Shown: piece by piece, positions 53,430-62,732 of the stretch
Position numbering within the stretch: position 1 is the first letter of the stretch
How the letters are laid out: each line of letters begins with the position of its first letter
Assembly (NCBI GenBank): GCA_035635855.1
Contig: DASQAF010000034.1
Coordinates: 186,001 to 250,000, forward strand
Origin: UBA11740 sp035635855
Lineage (GTDB): Bacteria > Acidobacteriota > Blastocatellia > Pyrinomonadales > Pyrinomonadaceae
DNA length: 64,000 nt
Direction of reading: 5' to 3'
The notes under the pieces: generated by a model
What the model was told of the DNA's origin: nothing
Seen by the model: only the letters and a program-made list of their open reading frames with translations
The model's database searches: none
Made by a program: the position numbers and the translations under genes

Positions 53430-54736
53430 ATGATAACAACCAAAAAGAGACTATTGAGACAGACGAGTCACTAGCTTCTCGCAGCCAGGGCAGCGGAGCG
53501 CAGACTCATCAACGAACTGCCATCGTTGTATTGGTAACCATAGCGGCAATCGCTGCGGTCGGTATCGCGGCTTGGGCGCTGTGGCCGAGTAAAACCGGCA
53601 AACCGATCCCTGCCCCTCGTTCTGTTTCTTTCGGAGAATCACCTAATGCGCCAACGTCGACCTCCGGCGACCAGATACTGACGCTCACGCCCGAACAATT
53701 ACTGCGTGCGGGCTTGAAGATCGAAACCGTTGGCGAAAAGCCGTCGAATGACGCCGTGGGTCAGATGACGACAGGCGTGGTCCAAGCCAACACTTACAAA
53801 GAGACTCCAGTGGTGTCTCTGGTGGGTGGAATCGTGCGCACCGTTAAGCCTGAGCTAGGTCAACCCGTGAAGCGCGGACAAACGGTGGCAATTGTCTCCA
53901 GCAACGAATTGGCTGACGCTCAGTCACGCTACCTCACAGCGATGGCCGCGCTCGATGAGCATCATCGCCACCACACACGCACGATGAAGCTTGTGGAGAT
54001 CGGGGCGGCCAGCCGGGAAGAGCTGGAAATGGCTAACACCAAGCTAAAAGACGCTGAATCAGAAGTGGCGAGTCTACGCCAGAAACTAATGCTGCTCGGA
54101 CTTTCATCACAAAGGATCGCTTCGCTCCACTCGAGTTCTCAAATCAGTTCTGAAGTAAGCGTGCCCGCGCCGTCGTCAGGCACTTTGACAAGCCGCTCAG
54201 TGAATCCCGGCGAAGTAATCGAAGCGAACAAAGAGCTGATGCGCGTTACCGACTTGTCCAGTGTTTGGGTTGTGGGTCAGGTTTACGAAAAGGATCTAGC
54301 AACGATTCGCGTCGGCAGTGGAGCAAACATCACTTCCGATGCTTATCCAGGGCGCGTCTTTCGCGGTCGCATCTCATATGTCGACCCTAAAATCGATCCG
54401 GCGAGCCGCACAGCGCAAGTGCGTGTTGAACTCGCAAATCCTGGGCAAGTGTTTAAGATTGGGATGTACGTGAATGTTGCCTTCGCCGCACTCGGCGCCA
54501 GCGAAAAGACGATGCCCGTCGTTCCCAAAGATGCCGTGCAGAACATTGGCAATCAGCAAATCGTTTTTGTCGCGAGCGAGAAGGCAAATGAATTCGCTCT
54601 GCGAGCGGTCCGTCTTGGACCGGAAAGCAATAGTTTCTATCCAGTGCTAGAAGGTCTAAGCGCCGGCGAGAGAGTCGTTACCGGAGGAAGCTTCATGCTG
54701 CGCGCCGAGTGGTTGAAGTCTAATCCGAACCGATAG
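53426..54736 (+). CDS. cusB: Efflux RND periplasmic adaptor (CusB-like)
   Basis: This 436-residue membrane fusion protein has an N-terminal anchor (IVVLVTIAAIAAVGIAAWALW), a helical hairpin and beta-barrel/lipoyl parts (PVVSLVGGIVRTVKPELGQPVKRGQ, VPAPSSGTLTSRSVNPGEVIEANKELMRV). It links CusA to the outer-membrane factor. ATG overlaps the previous stop (ATGA). Confidence 0.9.
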   Translation: MNDNNQKETIETDESLASRSQGSGAQTHQRTAIVVLVTIAAIAAVGIAAWALWPSKTGKPIPAPRSVSFGESPNAPTSTSGDQILTLTPEQLLRAGLKIETVGEKPSNDAVGQMTTGVVQANTYKETPVVSLVGGIVRTVKPELGQPVKRGQTVAIVSSNELADAQSRYLTAMAALDEHHRHHTRTMKLVEIGAASREELEMANTKLKDAESEVASLRQKLMLLGLSSQRIASLHSSSQISSEVSVPAPSSGTLTSRSVNPGEVIEANKELMRVTDLSSVWVVGQVYEKDLATIRVGSGANITSDAYPGRVFRGRISYVDPKIDPASRTAQVRVELANPGQVFKIGMYVNVAFAALGASEKTMPVVPKDAVQNIGNQQIVFVASEKANEFALRAVRLGPESNSFYPVLEGLSAGERVVTGGSFMLRAEWLKSNPNR

Positions 54737-54871
54737 CGAGATCGAAGGAATAATGTATTCGGATGAGTTCGATCAGAAGGTCAAACCGTTGCTCAACTTT
54801 CCACGATAGCCAAACCTCACTTATTGAAGGGCGCAGGCTCGTATGTCATAATGAGTCCGAATCAAATAGAC

Positions 54872-55459
54872 ATGAAGCGACTCTCATTATCCAGCCTTGC
54901 ACTGATGCTCGTCTTGAGCACCTCGGGGCAGGTGTTTGCGGCGGCGTTCTGTCCTCGCGCTTCGGGACATGAATGTTGTTTCGCCCAGACCGTCAGCCAC
55001 ACCCACAGTTCATCCTCCAGTCATGAAAGCATGGCTATGCATGACAGGCACATGAATGGCATGTCGATGGACAACATGAACATGGACAATATGGCTATGG
55101 CCGATACGTCGATGGATCACATGGCCATGAGTGACTCGATGATCGGTGCGGCAACCTTTGACATGTTCACCCCCATGTCGCCGCCCGCTTTTAGTGATCA
55201 AGTTGTAGCGAGCAAGTTTAACCAACCAGTTGAGCCGTGCGCGCATTGTATGGGCCATTCAGGTGTAGCCAACGCGCCTGTCTCGTTCGTTACCGTACCA
55301 GGTCAGTCCGGAAAAGATGTTGGTTCGGTTCTATTGCCAGTATCAAGATTTCTTGTTCGTCCTAACGTAACACTTGTGCAGATCGGACTGCCAAGGGAAC
55401 ATGCGCCACCCGGCACAAGTGCGCCCAGACATATTCTCATTAGTGTTTTTCTGATCTAA
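54872..55459 (+). CDS. Secreted His/Met-rich, Cys-containing protein
   Basis: This protein of about 195 residues has a signal peptide (LSSLALMLVLSTSGQVFA), Cys residues (FCPRASGHECCF, CAHC) and a Met/His/Asp-rich central region with repeated MDNM/MDHM motifs, ideal for Cu+ or Ag+. It ends with HILISVFLI, like the other two small proteins. TTG 54824 opens the frame, but ATG 54872 fits the signal peptide. Confidence 0.75.
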   Translation: MKRLSLSSLALMLVLSTSGQVFAAAFCPRASGHECCFAQTVSHTHSSSSSHESMAMHDRHMNGMSMDNMNMDNMAMADTSMDHMAMSDSMIGAATFDMFTPMSPPAFSDQVVASKFNQPVEPCAHCMGHSGVANAPVSFVTVPGQSGKDVGSVLLPVSRFLVRPNVTLVQIGLPREHAPPGTSAPRHILISVFLI

Positions 55460-55600
55460 GTCCCCTCTTAGGCGTTTCAGATCTTATAACTGAACCGCGT
55501 CCGCTCGTTTTCTACCAAACAACCAAATCTATTGTTTCCGATGAAGAGGTATTTTTGTCGAAAGACTTCTTTGGTGCGGAAGAGTTTTCGAAGGGGAATT

Positions 55601-57523
55601 ATGAAGAGCGTTAATGCGAACAATTTTCGTTTGAGTATCAAGGTCTGGTCACTTGTTTTTGCGAGTATTTTATTACTTGCCGACTTACCTGTCCTGGCAC
55701 AACACAATATGTCCAATATGCCGGGGATGAGCAAGTCTAAGTCGAAACCTAAGTCAAAGACGAAGAAAAACATAGCTCGAAAGAAACAGCCCGGAAAGAA
55801 ACATGACATGGGCAACATGCCGGGAATGAACATGACTGGGACGCATCGACGCAAGCCACGGGCCCGCAGGCAGAAAACGCCGGCACAAAAGAACTCGGCA
55901 AACAAAACCGACATGAGCAATATGCCCGGTATGAAGATGCCCGCTAAGCCATCATCGTCGCCAACACAGGCACCCAAGCCTTCGCCTCAGCAAATGCCGA
56001 TGAACATGCCGGGCATGCAAATGCCACAGGCGTCGCCTTCGGCCTCGCCGCAGACCCAGATGAATATGCCCGGCATGCAGATGCCGGCGGCCTCTTCGAA
56101 TCCGCAGGCTTCTCCGGAGCAAAAGATGAAGATGCCCGGCATGCAAATGCCGACGGCCAGTCCTTCCCCGGGTGAAATGAGCGGAATGAAAGGCATGGAG
56201 AACATGCCTGGAAATTCAATGAACACGGGTCCGCTCCTGGTGATGTCTGGAAACAGCATGGGTGTTCGAATTGGAACCAGTGAATCGAACGTCATGAATC
56301 TCGGACAGATGGGCTCTGGAACCTCCTGGCAGCCAACTACGTCGCCCATGCACATGATGGACAAGATCATGGGCAAATGGTTATTGATGGCCCACTTCAA
56401 CTTAGTCGCCGGCCTCAACTCGCAAGGTGGACCCCGCGGGACCACCAAGTTCGAATCTGCTAACTGGTTCATGCCGATTGCATTCCGGCGCGTGGGACCC
56501 GGCACTCTGCAACTTCGCGGTATGTTCAGTCTGGAGCCTTTTACATTTGCCCGCGGCGGTTCTCCTTTGCTTTTTCAAACTGGGGAGACGTATAAGGGCC
56601 AGGCCATCATCGATAGACAACATCCCCACGATCTCTTTATGGAATTGTCTGCGCAATACACCTTGGCTCTCGGAGAGCGCGGCACGTGGTTTACCTACTT
56701 TGGCTATCCCGGTGAACCAGCGCTCGGGCCGCCTGCATTCATGCATCGAGCTTCGGCGTCTGAGAATCCCTCCGCGGCCCTCTCGCATCATTTGCAGGAC
56801 TCGACGCACATCAGTTTTGGTGTCTTCACTACGGGTTTCACGTATCGTGGCTTCAAGCTGGAGGGAAGTGTATTTAATGGGCACGAACCGGATGAAAACC
56901 GCTACAACTTTGACGCTAAGCGCTGGAATTCGCGGTCCGCACGTTTGAGTTATGAGCCAAACGACAACTGGTCAATGCAGGTATCCTATGGTTTTCTGCG
57001 CAGTCCCGAAGCATCTGAGCCTACGACTGACATTCGCCGTGTAACCGCTTCAGTGCAGTACAACAAGCCGTTGAAACGAGGCAATTGGGCGTCGGCTTTT
57101 ATCTGGGGACGTAATCACACAACCAGTCCGGGCGAGGTGCATAATCTGAACGGCTACACCCTGGAATCTACGGTAAACTTCCAGGACAAGAACTATCTAT
57201 ACACACGGCTAGAATTGGTTGACAAGAATGAACTGCTACGGGCGACCGATAGAGCGCTTCTGGGGATCAAGGATGACCATCCTTCATTTCGCATCGGCGC
57301 TTACACGTTTGGCGGGACCCGTGACGTCTGGAATACGAAGAAGTTCTCAATGGCAATCGGTAGTGATTTGACTTTCTATTCAAAGCCTGCGGTGCTGGAT
57401 CGACTTTACGGCAACAATCCCGTTTCGTGGCGGCTCTTCCTGCGCCTGCGACCTGCCAAGATGGACATGAACGCCCACGCAATGCACGGGAATACGAGCG
57501 CAGAAACCAAGCCCAAACCCTGA
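55601..57523 (+). CDS. Met-rich secreted protein with outer-membrane-like C-terminal domain
   Basis: This 640-residue protein has a signal peptide, then about 190 residues with repeated MPGM and MPGMQMP motifs separated by Pro/Ser/Lys linkers, a metal-collecting tract comparable to Met-rich parts of CopA/PcoB-like proteins. The C-terminal 400 residues are rich in alternating beta-type strands with HPHDLFMEL and GGTRDVW elements, as in an outer-membrane porin-like domain conserved in copper clusters. AAGGGG precedes the ATG at 55601. Gene neighbours support copper binding. Confidence 0.8.
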   Translation: MKSVNANNFRLSIKVWSLVFASILLLADLPVLAQHNMSNMPGMSKSKSKPKSKTKKNIARKKQPGKKHDMGNMPGMNMTGTHRRKPRARRQKTPAQKNSANKTDMSNMPGMKMPAKPSSSPTQAPKPSPQQMPMNMPGMQMPQASPSASPQTQMNMPGMQMPAASSNPQASPEQKMKMPGMQMPTASPSPGEMSGMKGMENMPGNSMNTGPLLVMSGNSMGVRIGTSESNVMNLGQMGSGTSWQPTTSPMHMMDKIMGKWLLMAHFNLVAGLNSQGGPRGTTKFESANWFMPIAFRRVGPGTLQLRGMFSLEPFTFARGGSPLLFQTGETYKGQAIIDRQHPHDLFMELSAQYTLALGERGTWFTYFGYPGEPALGPPAFMHRASASENPSAALSHHLQDSTHISFGVFTTGFTYRGFKLEGSVFNGHEPDENRYNFDAKRWNSRSARLSYEPNDNWSMQVSYGFLRSPEASEPTTDIRRVTASVQYNKPLKRGNWASAFIWGRNHTTSPGEVHNLNGYTLESTVNFQDKNYLYTRLELVDKNELLRATDRALLGIKDDHPSFRIGAYTFGGTRDVWNTKKFSMAIGSDLTFYSKPAVLDRLYGNNPVSWRLFLRLRPAKMDMNAHAMHGNTSAETKPKP

Positions 57524-57553
57524 AGCTAATCGAAAGGAAGGGCCTATGGGATC

Positions 57554-57775
57554 TTATTCTGCATTTGGTTTTTTATTGGCCTTGCCCATGTTCATGTTTT
57601 TCATGTTCATGTTTCCGTGCGCGTTCGCGTTGTTCGTATTCGCTTTGCCTGTGTTGGAGTTGGCCGGAGTCGCAGACATGTTCGCGTTGCCCGTATTTGA
57701 GTTGTTAGACGTCGCGCAACCGGCCCAAAGAACTGTTACGATAAGCAAGAGCACAAAAGCTATGGTTCGTCGCAT
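57554..57775 (-). CDS. Small Asn/Met-rich lipoprotein
   Basis: This 73-residue protein has a lipobox (VLWAGC) and a mature Asn/Gly/Met tail (NMNMKNMNMG). GGGAGG precedes the ATG by about six bases, confirming the minus-strand reading over the antisense Phe/Leu-rich frame. A promoter lies upstream at 57874-57902. Probably copper-responsive, but not shown. Confidence 0.7.
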   Translation of the reverse strand: MRRTIAFVLLLIVTVLWAGCATSNNSNTGNANMSATPANSNTGKANTNNANAHGNMNMKNMNMGKANKKPNAE

Positions 57776-57873
57776 TGAAGTTCCTCCCGTGTGTATAAGT
57801 TACCACGGAGACCAAAATGTCCAAGGAGGTAGCCGTGGCGCCAGTGGCCCCGTGAATCTGATTCAGGATGGGA

Positions 57874-57902
57874 ACTATATAGTCGACCGCGTTGCTTGTC
57901 AC
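57874..57902 (-). promoter_or_regulatory. Promoter of the small lipoprotein (minus strand)
   Basis: On the minus strand GTGACA, 17 bases, TATAGT. The -10 box is identical to the one before the 47997 gene. A leader of about 90 bases would follow. The gap 57776-58134 shows no other gene. Confidence 0.4.
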
Positions 57903-58134
57903 GCGAGTTAGCGCGCGCTGTAGGGCGAATTGAAACAGCAAACAGGTTCCGGTTATCTAGCATGAGCCAGCAACATCTCTTTCAACGACGCTATTGTTTT
58001 CATTCCGTTGTATCGCCGGTCTCGTAGGCGCGTTGGTGCACGCGAAGAAGTTGTAGATTCGCGGTTGACGCGGATGCACCAGTCGAGAGGAACACGGGCC
58101 AGATTGGAGTCAATGATTAGAAGGAGAAGCTCTG

Positions 58135-58668
58135 ATGAAAAATCCTAAAAGCAAACTTGTTTTGAGCCTCGCACTGGTGAGCTTGATAGTCTTAGTCGGA
58201 CTGTTCGGTTTCGTTGCGAGCTCCAAGTCAACAGCAACAGCGGGCGCTGATGACGAAGCGGCAGTACGCGATGTGTTAATGAAGAGCGCGCTTAGCTTCG
58301 AAAAAAACGACGTGGCAATGGCCACTAAGGTCTGGGTAAATGATGAGTCTCTGACGGTTTTTGAGAGCGGTCACGCTAATTATGGCTGGGCTGATTACCG
58401 CGACCATCATTTGGTTCCGGAAATGGGCGAGATGAAAAACACCAAGTATGGCTTCAGTGACATCAGGATTCACTTAGCGGGCGAGACCGCGTGGGCGACT
58501 TTCAAATATACGATCTCAGCGGATGTCGGCGAGACGGGAAAGATGCGTCACGTCGACGGTGGCGGACTAGGCACTGCGGTGCTTGGACAGCGGAATGGTC
58601 GCTGGCAGATTGTGCACTGGCATTCGAGCGCGCCCCGCCGCACGCCTGCTGCTGCGGTCCCTCAATGA
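58135..58668 (+). CDS. NTF2-like/SnoaL-DUF4440 secreted protein
   Basis: This 177-residue protein has an N-terminal anchor or signal (LVLSLALVSLIVLVGLFGFVA) and an NTF2-like domain (AAVRDVLMKSALSFEKNDVAMATKVWVNDESLTVFESG, GWADYRDHHLVPEM). Cone-shaped folds of this type carry small ligands or catalyse simple reactions. AAGGAGAAG precedes the ATG. Its end overlaps the convergent gene by seven bases. Confidence 0.82.
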   Translation: MKNPKSKLVLSLALVSLIVLVGLFGFVASSKSTATAGADDEAAVRDVLMKSALSFEKNDVAMATKVWVNDESLTVFESGHANYGWADYRDHHLVPEMGEMKNTKYGFSDIRIHLAGETAWATFKYTISADVGETGKMRHVDGGGLGTAVLGQRNGRWQIVHWHSSAPRRTPAAAVPQ

Positions 58669-59774
58669 TGTAGCTCGTTGAGGCCACTCTTATCTTTGCT
58701 GCTCAACGCCTGCACGAGGGCCTGCCACTCATGATGACCGCGGGAAAGTTTGTAGAAGTCCCCATCCTTGTCGGCCATCAAGCTATCCAGCATCTCCTGA
58801 CTCTTGCCGTTTTCGATCGCTTTGTCTGCGGCCGCAGACAGCGCGCCGAAGGCTTCGTGATGAGAAGTGATCCCTTTGATCGATAGTTTTGCCCGCTCAT
58901 ACGGGAACCGATAATCCCTGGGGTATTTGGTTTCCGCGTCTTCGAACGCAGCGATGATCTCTTTCGTCTCAGAAGGCTTGGCGCCGACCCGTCTTTCGCG
59001 AAGGCGTTTCCATTCTTCTTCGGCGCCGCCGTTTGAGGTTATTCGCTCGACTGTCTTCGGGGCTGACGTAGTCAAAGATGCCGAAGACGAAGAGTCCGCC
59101 GCCGCAGGAGCGCTACTCGAATCCGCTTGCGACGGAGGTTGCGCAACTGGAGCACGATGCGTCCACCAGTACCAACCCCCAAACCCTATTAGCCCAAAGA
59201 AGACTAGCAACAACAACCCGACAAGCAGTCGCTGCGGCCGCGCCCCTTCTGGCGGAACGCTCGACCTGGGTTCGCCGTAAGCCGACAGCATTGTGAGCGT
59301 CGGAGGTGATTTGCCATTCCCGGATTGCGACTGGGCAGTTGAAACTGCGGCCGTTCTGGGAACGAGATCATTGCGCGGAATCGGGATCGTGGTTTCGTCG
59401 CTTTCATCAAATAACTCCGGAGCTGCATACCATTCCTGACCCGTTACCTCTTCAACCCGCTGCCGAGTATTGGCCGTAGTTCGCTCAGCAGAGGGCAAGG
59501 GCAACGTTGGAGGCGGTGGCGTGCGAGGAGTCGATGAACGAGGCACAGGCGCGGCGGCTATGTCGGTCGGCGTGGGAGCCTTGGATGGAGTGACTCGATC
59601 ACCCGGGCTTTTTGACGACAAAGATTTCCCGCAATTGGTGCAGAACGTCCACTTCGCTTCAACCAACTCCCCACAACCCTGGCAACTTAGTGAATTAGAC
59701 AGCGCTCCTCCACAGGATCCACAGAACCGAAACGAATCCGGAAAATCCAAATTGCATTGTTGGCAGTGTTTCAT
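58662..59774 (-). CDS. Membrane protein with two N-terminal zinc ribbons
   Basis: This protein of about 370 residues starts with two zinc ribbons (CQQC...CGSCG and CQGCG...CTNCG), then a Pro/Ser/Thr-rich linker, a single membrane helix (LLVGLLLLVFFGLIGFGGWYWW) and a soluble helical domain. ATG 59774 with AAGGA is preferred to 59789. Topology suggests an inner-membrane protein with cytoplasmic zinc ribbons. Function unknown. Confidence 0.78.
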   Translation of the reverse strand: MKHCQQCNLDFPDSFRFCGSCGGALSNSLSCQGCGELVEAKWTFCTNCGKSLSSKSPGDRVTPSKAPTPTDIAAAPVPRSSTPRTPPPPTLPLPSAERTTANTRQRVEEVTGQEWYAAPELFDESDETTIPIPRNDLVPRTAAVSTAQSQSGNGKSPPTLTMLSAYGEPRSSVPPEGARPQRLLVGLLLLVFFGLIGFGGWYWWTHRAPVAQPPSQADSSSAPAAADSSSSASLTTSAPKTVERITSNGGAEEEWKRLRERRVGAKPSETKEIIAAFEDAETKYPRDYRFPYERAKLSIKGITSHHEAFGALSAAADKAIENGKSQEMLDSLMADKDGDFYKLSRGHHEWQALVQALSSKDKSGLNELHH

Positions 59775-60147
59775 GACAGTTCCTTTCATGCCGGCCCCGC
59801 GGAGGTCGACGGCTATCCCATATCGCTGAGTCGCCGCACCAAATCAGCGCAACATTTCGCAACTCCAAACCCTGGTTCGACGTCTGGCCCTTTTCCGATG
59901 ACTAAATCTGAACTGACCACACGATGGTGGCGGTAATTATTGGGCCAAAAGGAAACTGACCAACCCTCAGCAATCTGCACGCCAGGGACATTACTCAGAG
60001 CAGTCAATGTGAGAGATTCTCTTTAAGGTTGCTGATGCTGACTGGCTCGAAGACCGCGCGACCAGCGGTCGGATGTCCTAATCCCAAGTCGGTGGCTGGT
60101 TCGGGCTTGCCTAAGCAAGTGCAGAGCGCCTGTTATATCATCCAGAG
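59775..60147. other. Gene-poor gap upstream of the P-type ATPase
   Basis: A 64-codon minus-strand frame (59813-60007, TTG start) looks protein-like (PGVQIAEGWSVSFWPNNYRHH...) and may be the remnant of a larger gene, but I cannot assign it. No clear promoter for the ATPase gene could be named. Confidence 0.4.
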
Positions 60148-62655
60148 TTGAGCCACAACGAAAGTTCAGCGCAGGTAGGGAAGGTGCCATTGGAAGACGC
60201 CAAATCAGGTGCGGCCATAGATCCAGTTTGCGGCATGATTGTCCGACCCGGGTCGGCTGCCGGATCGTTTGAGTACAAAGGAGAGACCTACTACTTCTGC
60301 AGCACTCACTGTCTGGAGAAGTTTCGCAAAGACCCTGCCCGCTTCCTCAATCAACCTTCCGAATCCATGCCGGCGCAGCCGGTCGGTATTCAGCGTGTGA
60401 AGAGTGGGCCTGATTCAACGGAGGCTACAGGACATACCTGTCCCATGCATCCCGAAGTGCGCGCGCCGAAGCCCGGTTCGTGTCCGAAATGCGGGATGTC
60501 ACTCGAGCCATTGACCGTAACGGCGCCGAAGGAAACGATCGAATACACCTGCCCCATGCATCCGGAGATTATTCGTGATGCGCCCGGGTCTTGTCCGATT
60601 TGCGGCATGGCGCTCGAGCCGCGCACAGTTTCTCTCGACGAAGAAGAAAATCACGAACTTGTCGATATGCGGCGACGCTTCTGGGTAAGCGCCGTCTTGT
60701 CGATCCCTGTATTCGCGATTGGAATGGGCGACTTCATTCCCGGGACGCCTTTGGAACGCCTGGCATCAATGACGGCGTGGACGTGGATTCAGCTGGCTCT
60801 GGCCTCTCCGGTAGTGCTTTGGGGAGGCTGGCCGTTTTTTGTTCGAGGCTGGCAATCAATCGTAAATCGCAGTCCGAACATGTTCACCCTGATCGGCCTG
60901 GGTGTGACCGTGGCATATGTTTACAGCGTAGTTGCCACCGTCTTCCCGGGCATATTCCCCAATTCGTTTCGCGAACACAGCGGCACGGTTCCCGTCTACT
61001 TTGAAGCGGCGGTAGTAATCACGACTCTCGTTCTGGTGGGCCAGGTGCTGGAACTGAAGGCTCGCAGTCAAACCAGTGGAGCGATCAAAGCGCTCCTGGG
61101 TCTCGCTCCGAAGACTGCGCGACGCCTGCGCGAGGATGGCCGCGAGGAAGACGTTCCGTTGGATCAGGTGCAAGTCGGAGATCGTTTGCGCGTGCGCCCC
61201 GGTGAAAGGGTGCCGGTAGACGGTGTGATCATAGAAGGATCGAGTGCGATAGACGAATCGATGGTCACCGGCGAGCCAATTCCGGTCGAGAAACACTCAG
61301 GCGACCGCGTGATCGGCGCGACAGTTAACGGCACGGGTTCGTTTGTGATGCAAGCCGAGCGCGTCGGGGCCGAAACACTACTGGCGCAGATTGTCCGGAT
61401 GGTTGGGGAAGCGCAGCGCAGCCGCGCCCCGATTCAGAAGCTCGCGGATCTTGTTTCCGCCTGGTTTGTGCCGTTGGTGATTCTAATCGCAGTTGCGACT
61501 TTCATCGTCTGGGCCACACTCGGACCGGAGCCACGCCTGGCTTACGGTCTGATCAATGCGGTCGCGGTGCTGATCATCGCTTGTCCCTGCGCCCTGGGTC
61601 TCGCTACGCCGATGTCAATTATGGTCGCTATGGGCAGAGGCGCCCAGATCGGCGTGCTGTTCAAAAACGCCGAAGCGATTGAGATCATGCGTAAAGTGGA
61701 CACGCTGGTCGTAGACAAAACCGGTACGCTGACAGAGGGGAAACCCAAACTGGTTAGCATTGTTGCCGCGTCAGGGGTCGTCGATGAACCTACGTTATTA
61801 AGATTAGCCGCCAGTTTGGAGCGAGGCAGTGAACATCCGCTGGCGGCGGCAATTGAGGCAGGCGCCGATGAACGTGGAATCGAACTCGGGAAAACGGAAT
61901 CGTTTGAGTCCATCACCGGCAAAGGCGTGACAGGCTTAATCGATGGACATGCCGTGAGTTTGGGTAATCGTGCTTTGTTCGAGCAACTCGGAATTGATCC
62001 AGGCACGCTCGCAAGTCAGGCTGAAGAGTTTCGCGCTGACGGCCAAACCGCGATGTTCGTCAGCGTGGATGGCCAGGTCGCCGGATTACTCGGCATAGCT
62101 GATCCGATCAAAGAGACGACGCCCGAAGCAATCAAACAACTGCATGAGCTGGGAATCAGAATCGTAATGCTCACCGGCGATAGCCGCACCACCGCGGAAG
62201 CCGTCGCCAGCAAGCTCAACCTCGACGAAGTAGTCGCCGAAGTCTTGCCCCACCAGAAAGTTGAAATCGTGAAGCGGTTTCAGAGTGAAGGCCGCAAGGT
62301 GGCAATGGCCGGTGACGGCATCAATGACGCCCCCGCGCTCGCGCAGGCCCAGGTCGGTATTGCCATGGGCACCGGCACCGATGTGGCGATACAAAGTGCC
62401 GGCGTCACGTTGGTGAAGGGAGACTTGCGCGGGATTGTCCGCGCGATTCGCTTGAGCCAGGCAACCATGCGCAACATCAAACAGAATCTCTTCTTCGCTT
62501 TTGTCTACAACTCGATCGGTGTGCCGATCGCGGCGGGGGTGCTCTATCCCTTCTTTGGAATTCTGCTCAGCCCGATGATCGCCGCCGCCGCGATGAGCTT
62601 TAGTTCAGTTTCGGTGATCGGTAATGCTTTGCGGTTGCGACGTGCATCACTGTAA
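60148..62655 (+). CDS. copA: CopA-type copper-translocating P1B ATPase
   Basis: This 835-residue ATPase pumps copper from the cytoplasm. N-terminal domains: a YHS-type DPVCGM...YYFCSTHC segment (residues about 25-60), then two heavy-metal-binding domain motifs CPMHPE...CPKCGM and CPMHPE...CPICGM. The core has CPC at 479-481, phosphorylation Asp523 in DKTGT, TGE (VTGEPIPVEKHSG) and the hinge GDGINDAPALA. Eight helices, HP-type region present. Start codon is TTG 60148. It completes the copper region with the Cus efflux system. Confidence 0.93.
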   Translation: MSHNESSAQVGKVPLEDAKSGAAIDPVCGMIVRPGSAAGSFEYKGETYYFCSTHCLEKFRKDPARFLNQPSESMPAQPVGIQRVKSGPDSTEATGHTCPMHPEVRAPKPGSCPKCGMSLEPLTVTAPKETIEYTCPMHPEIIRDAPGSCPICGMALEPRTVSLDEEENHELVDMRRRFWVSAVLSIPVFAIGMGDFIPGTPLERLASMTAWTWIQLALASPVVLWGGWPFFVRGWQSIVNRSPNMFTLIGLGVTVAYVYSVVATVFPGIFPNSFREHSGTVPVYFEAAVVITTLVLVGQVLELKARSQTSGAIKALLGLAPKTARRLREDGREEDVPLDQVQVGDRLRVRPGERVPVDGVIIEGSSAIDESMVTGEPIPVEKHSGDRVIGATVNGTGSFVMQAERVGAETLLAQIVRMVGEAQRSRAPIQKLADLVSAWFVPLVILIAVATFIVWATLGPEPRLAYGLINAVAVLIIACPCALGLATPMSIMVAMGRGAQIGVLFKNAEAIEIMRKVDTLVVDKTGTLTEGKPKLVSIVAASGVVDEPTLLRLAASLERGSEHPLAAAIEAGADERGIELGKTESFESITGKGVTGLIDGHAVSLGNRALFEQLGIDPGTLASQAEEFRADGQTAMFVSVDGQVAGLLGIADPIKETTPEAIKQLHELGIRIVMLTGDSRTTAEAVASKLNLDEVVAEVLPHQKVEIVKRFQSEGRKVAMAGDGINDAPALAQAQVGIAMGTGTDVAIQSAGVTLVKGDLRGIVRAIRLSQATMRNIKQNLFFAFVYNSIGVPIAAGVLYPFFGILLSPMIAAAAMSFSSVSVIGNALRLRRASL

Positions 62656-62732
62656 TTAAGGATGGGTAAACGCTCCGTTACAGTGTGCGCGATTATTGCT
62701 ATGAATAATAATCTCAAGTTAGTCATCCTATT

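Noticed and set aside
57546..57911. Plus-strand Phe/Met-rich 121-codon frame
   Set aside because: Antisense to the lipoprotein, which has GGGAGG and a promoter; hydrophobicity is the mirror of Asn/Lys codons.
60591..61004. Frame inside copA
   Set aside because: Shadow frame; no start signals and antisense/alternate-frame composition.
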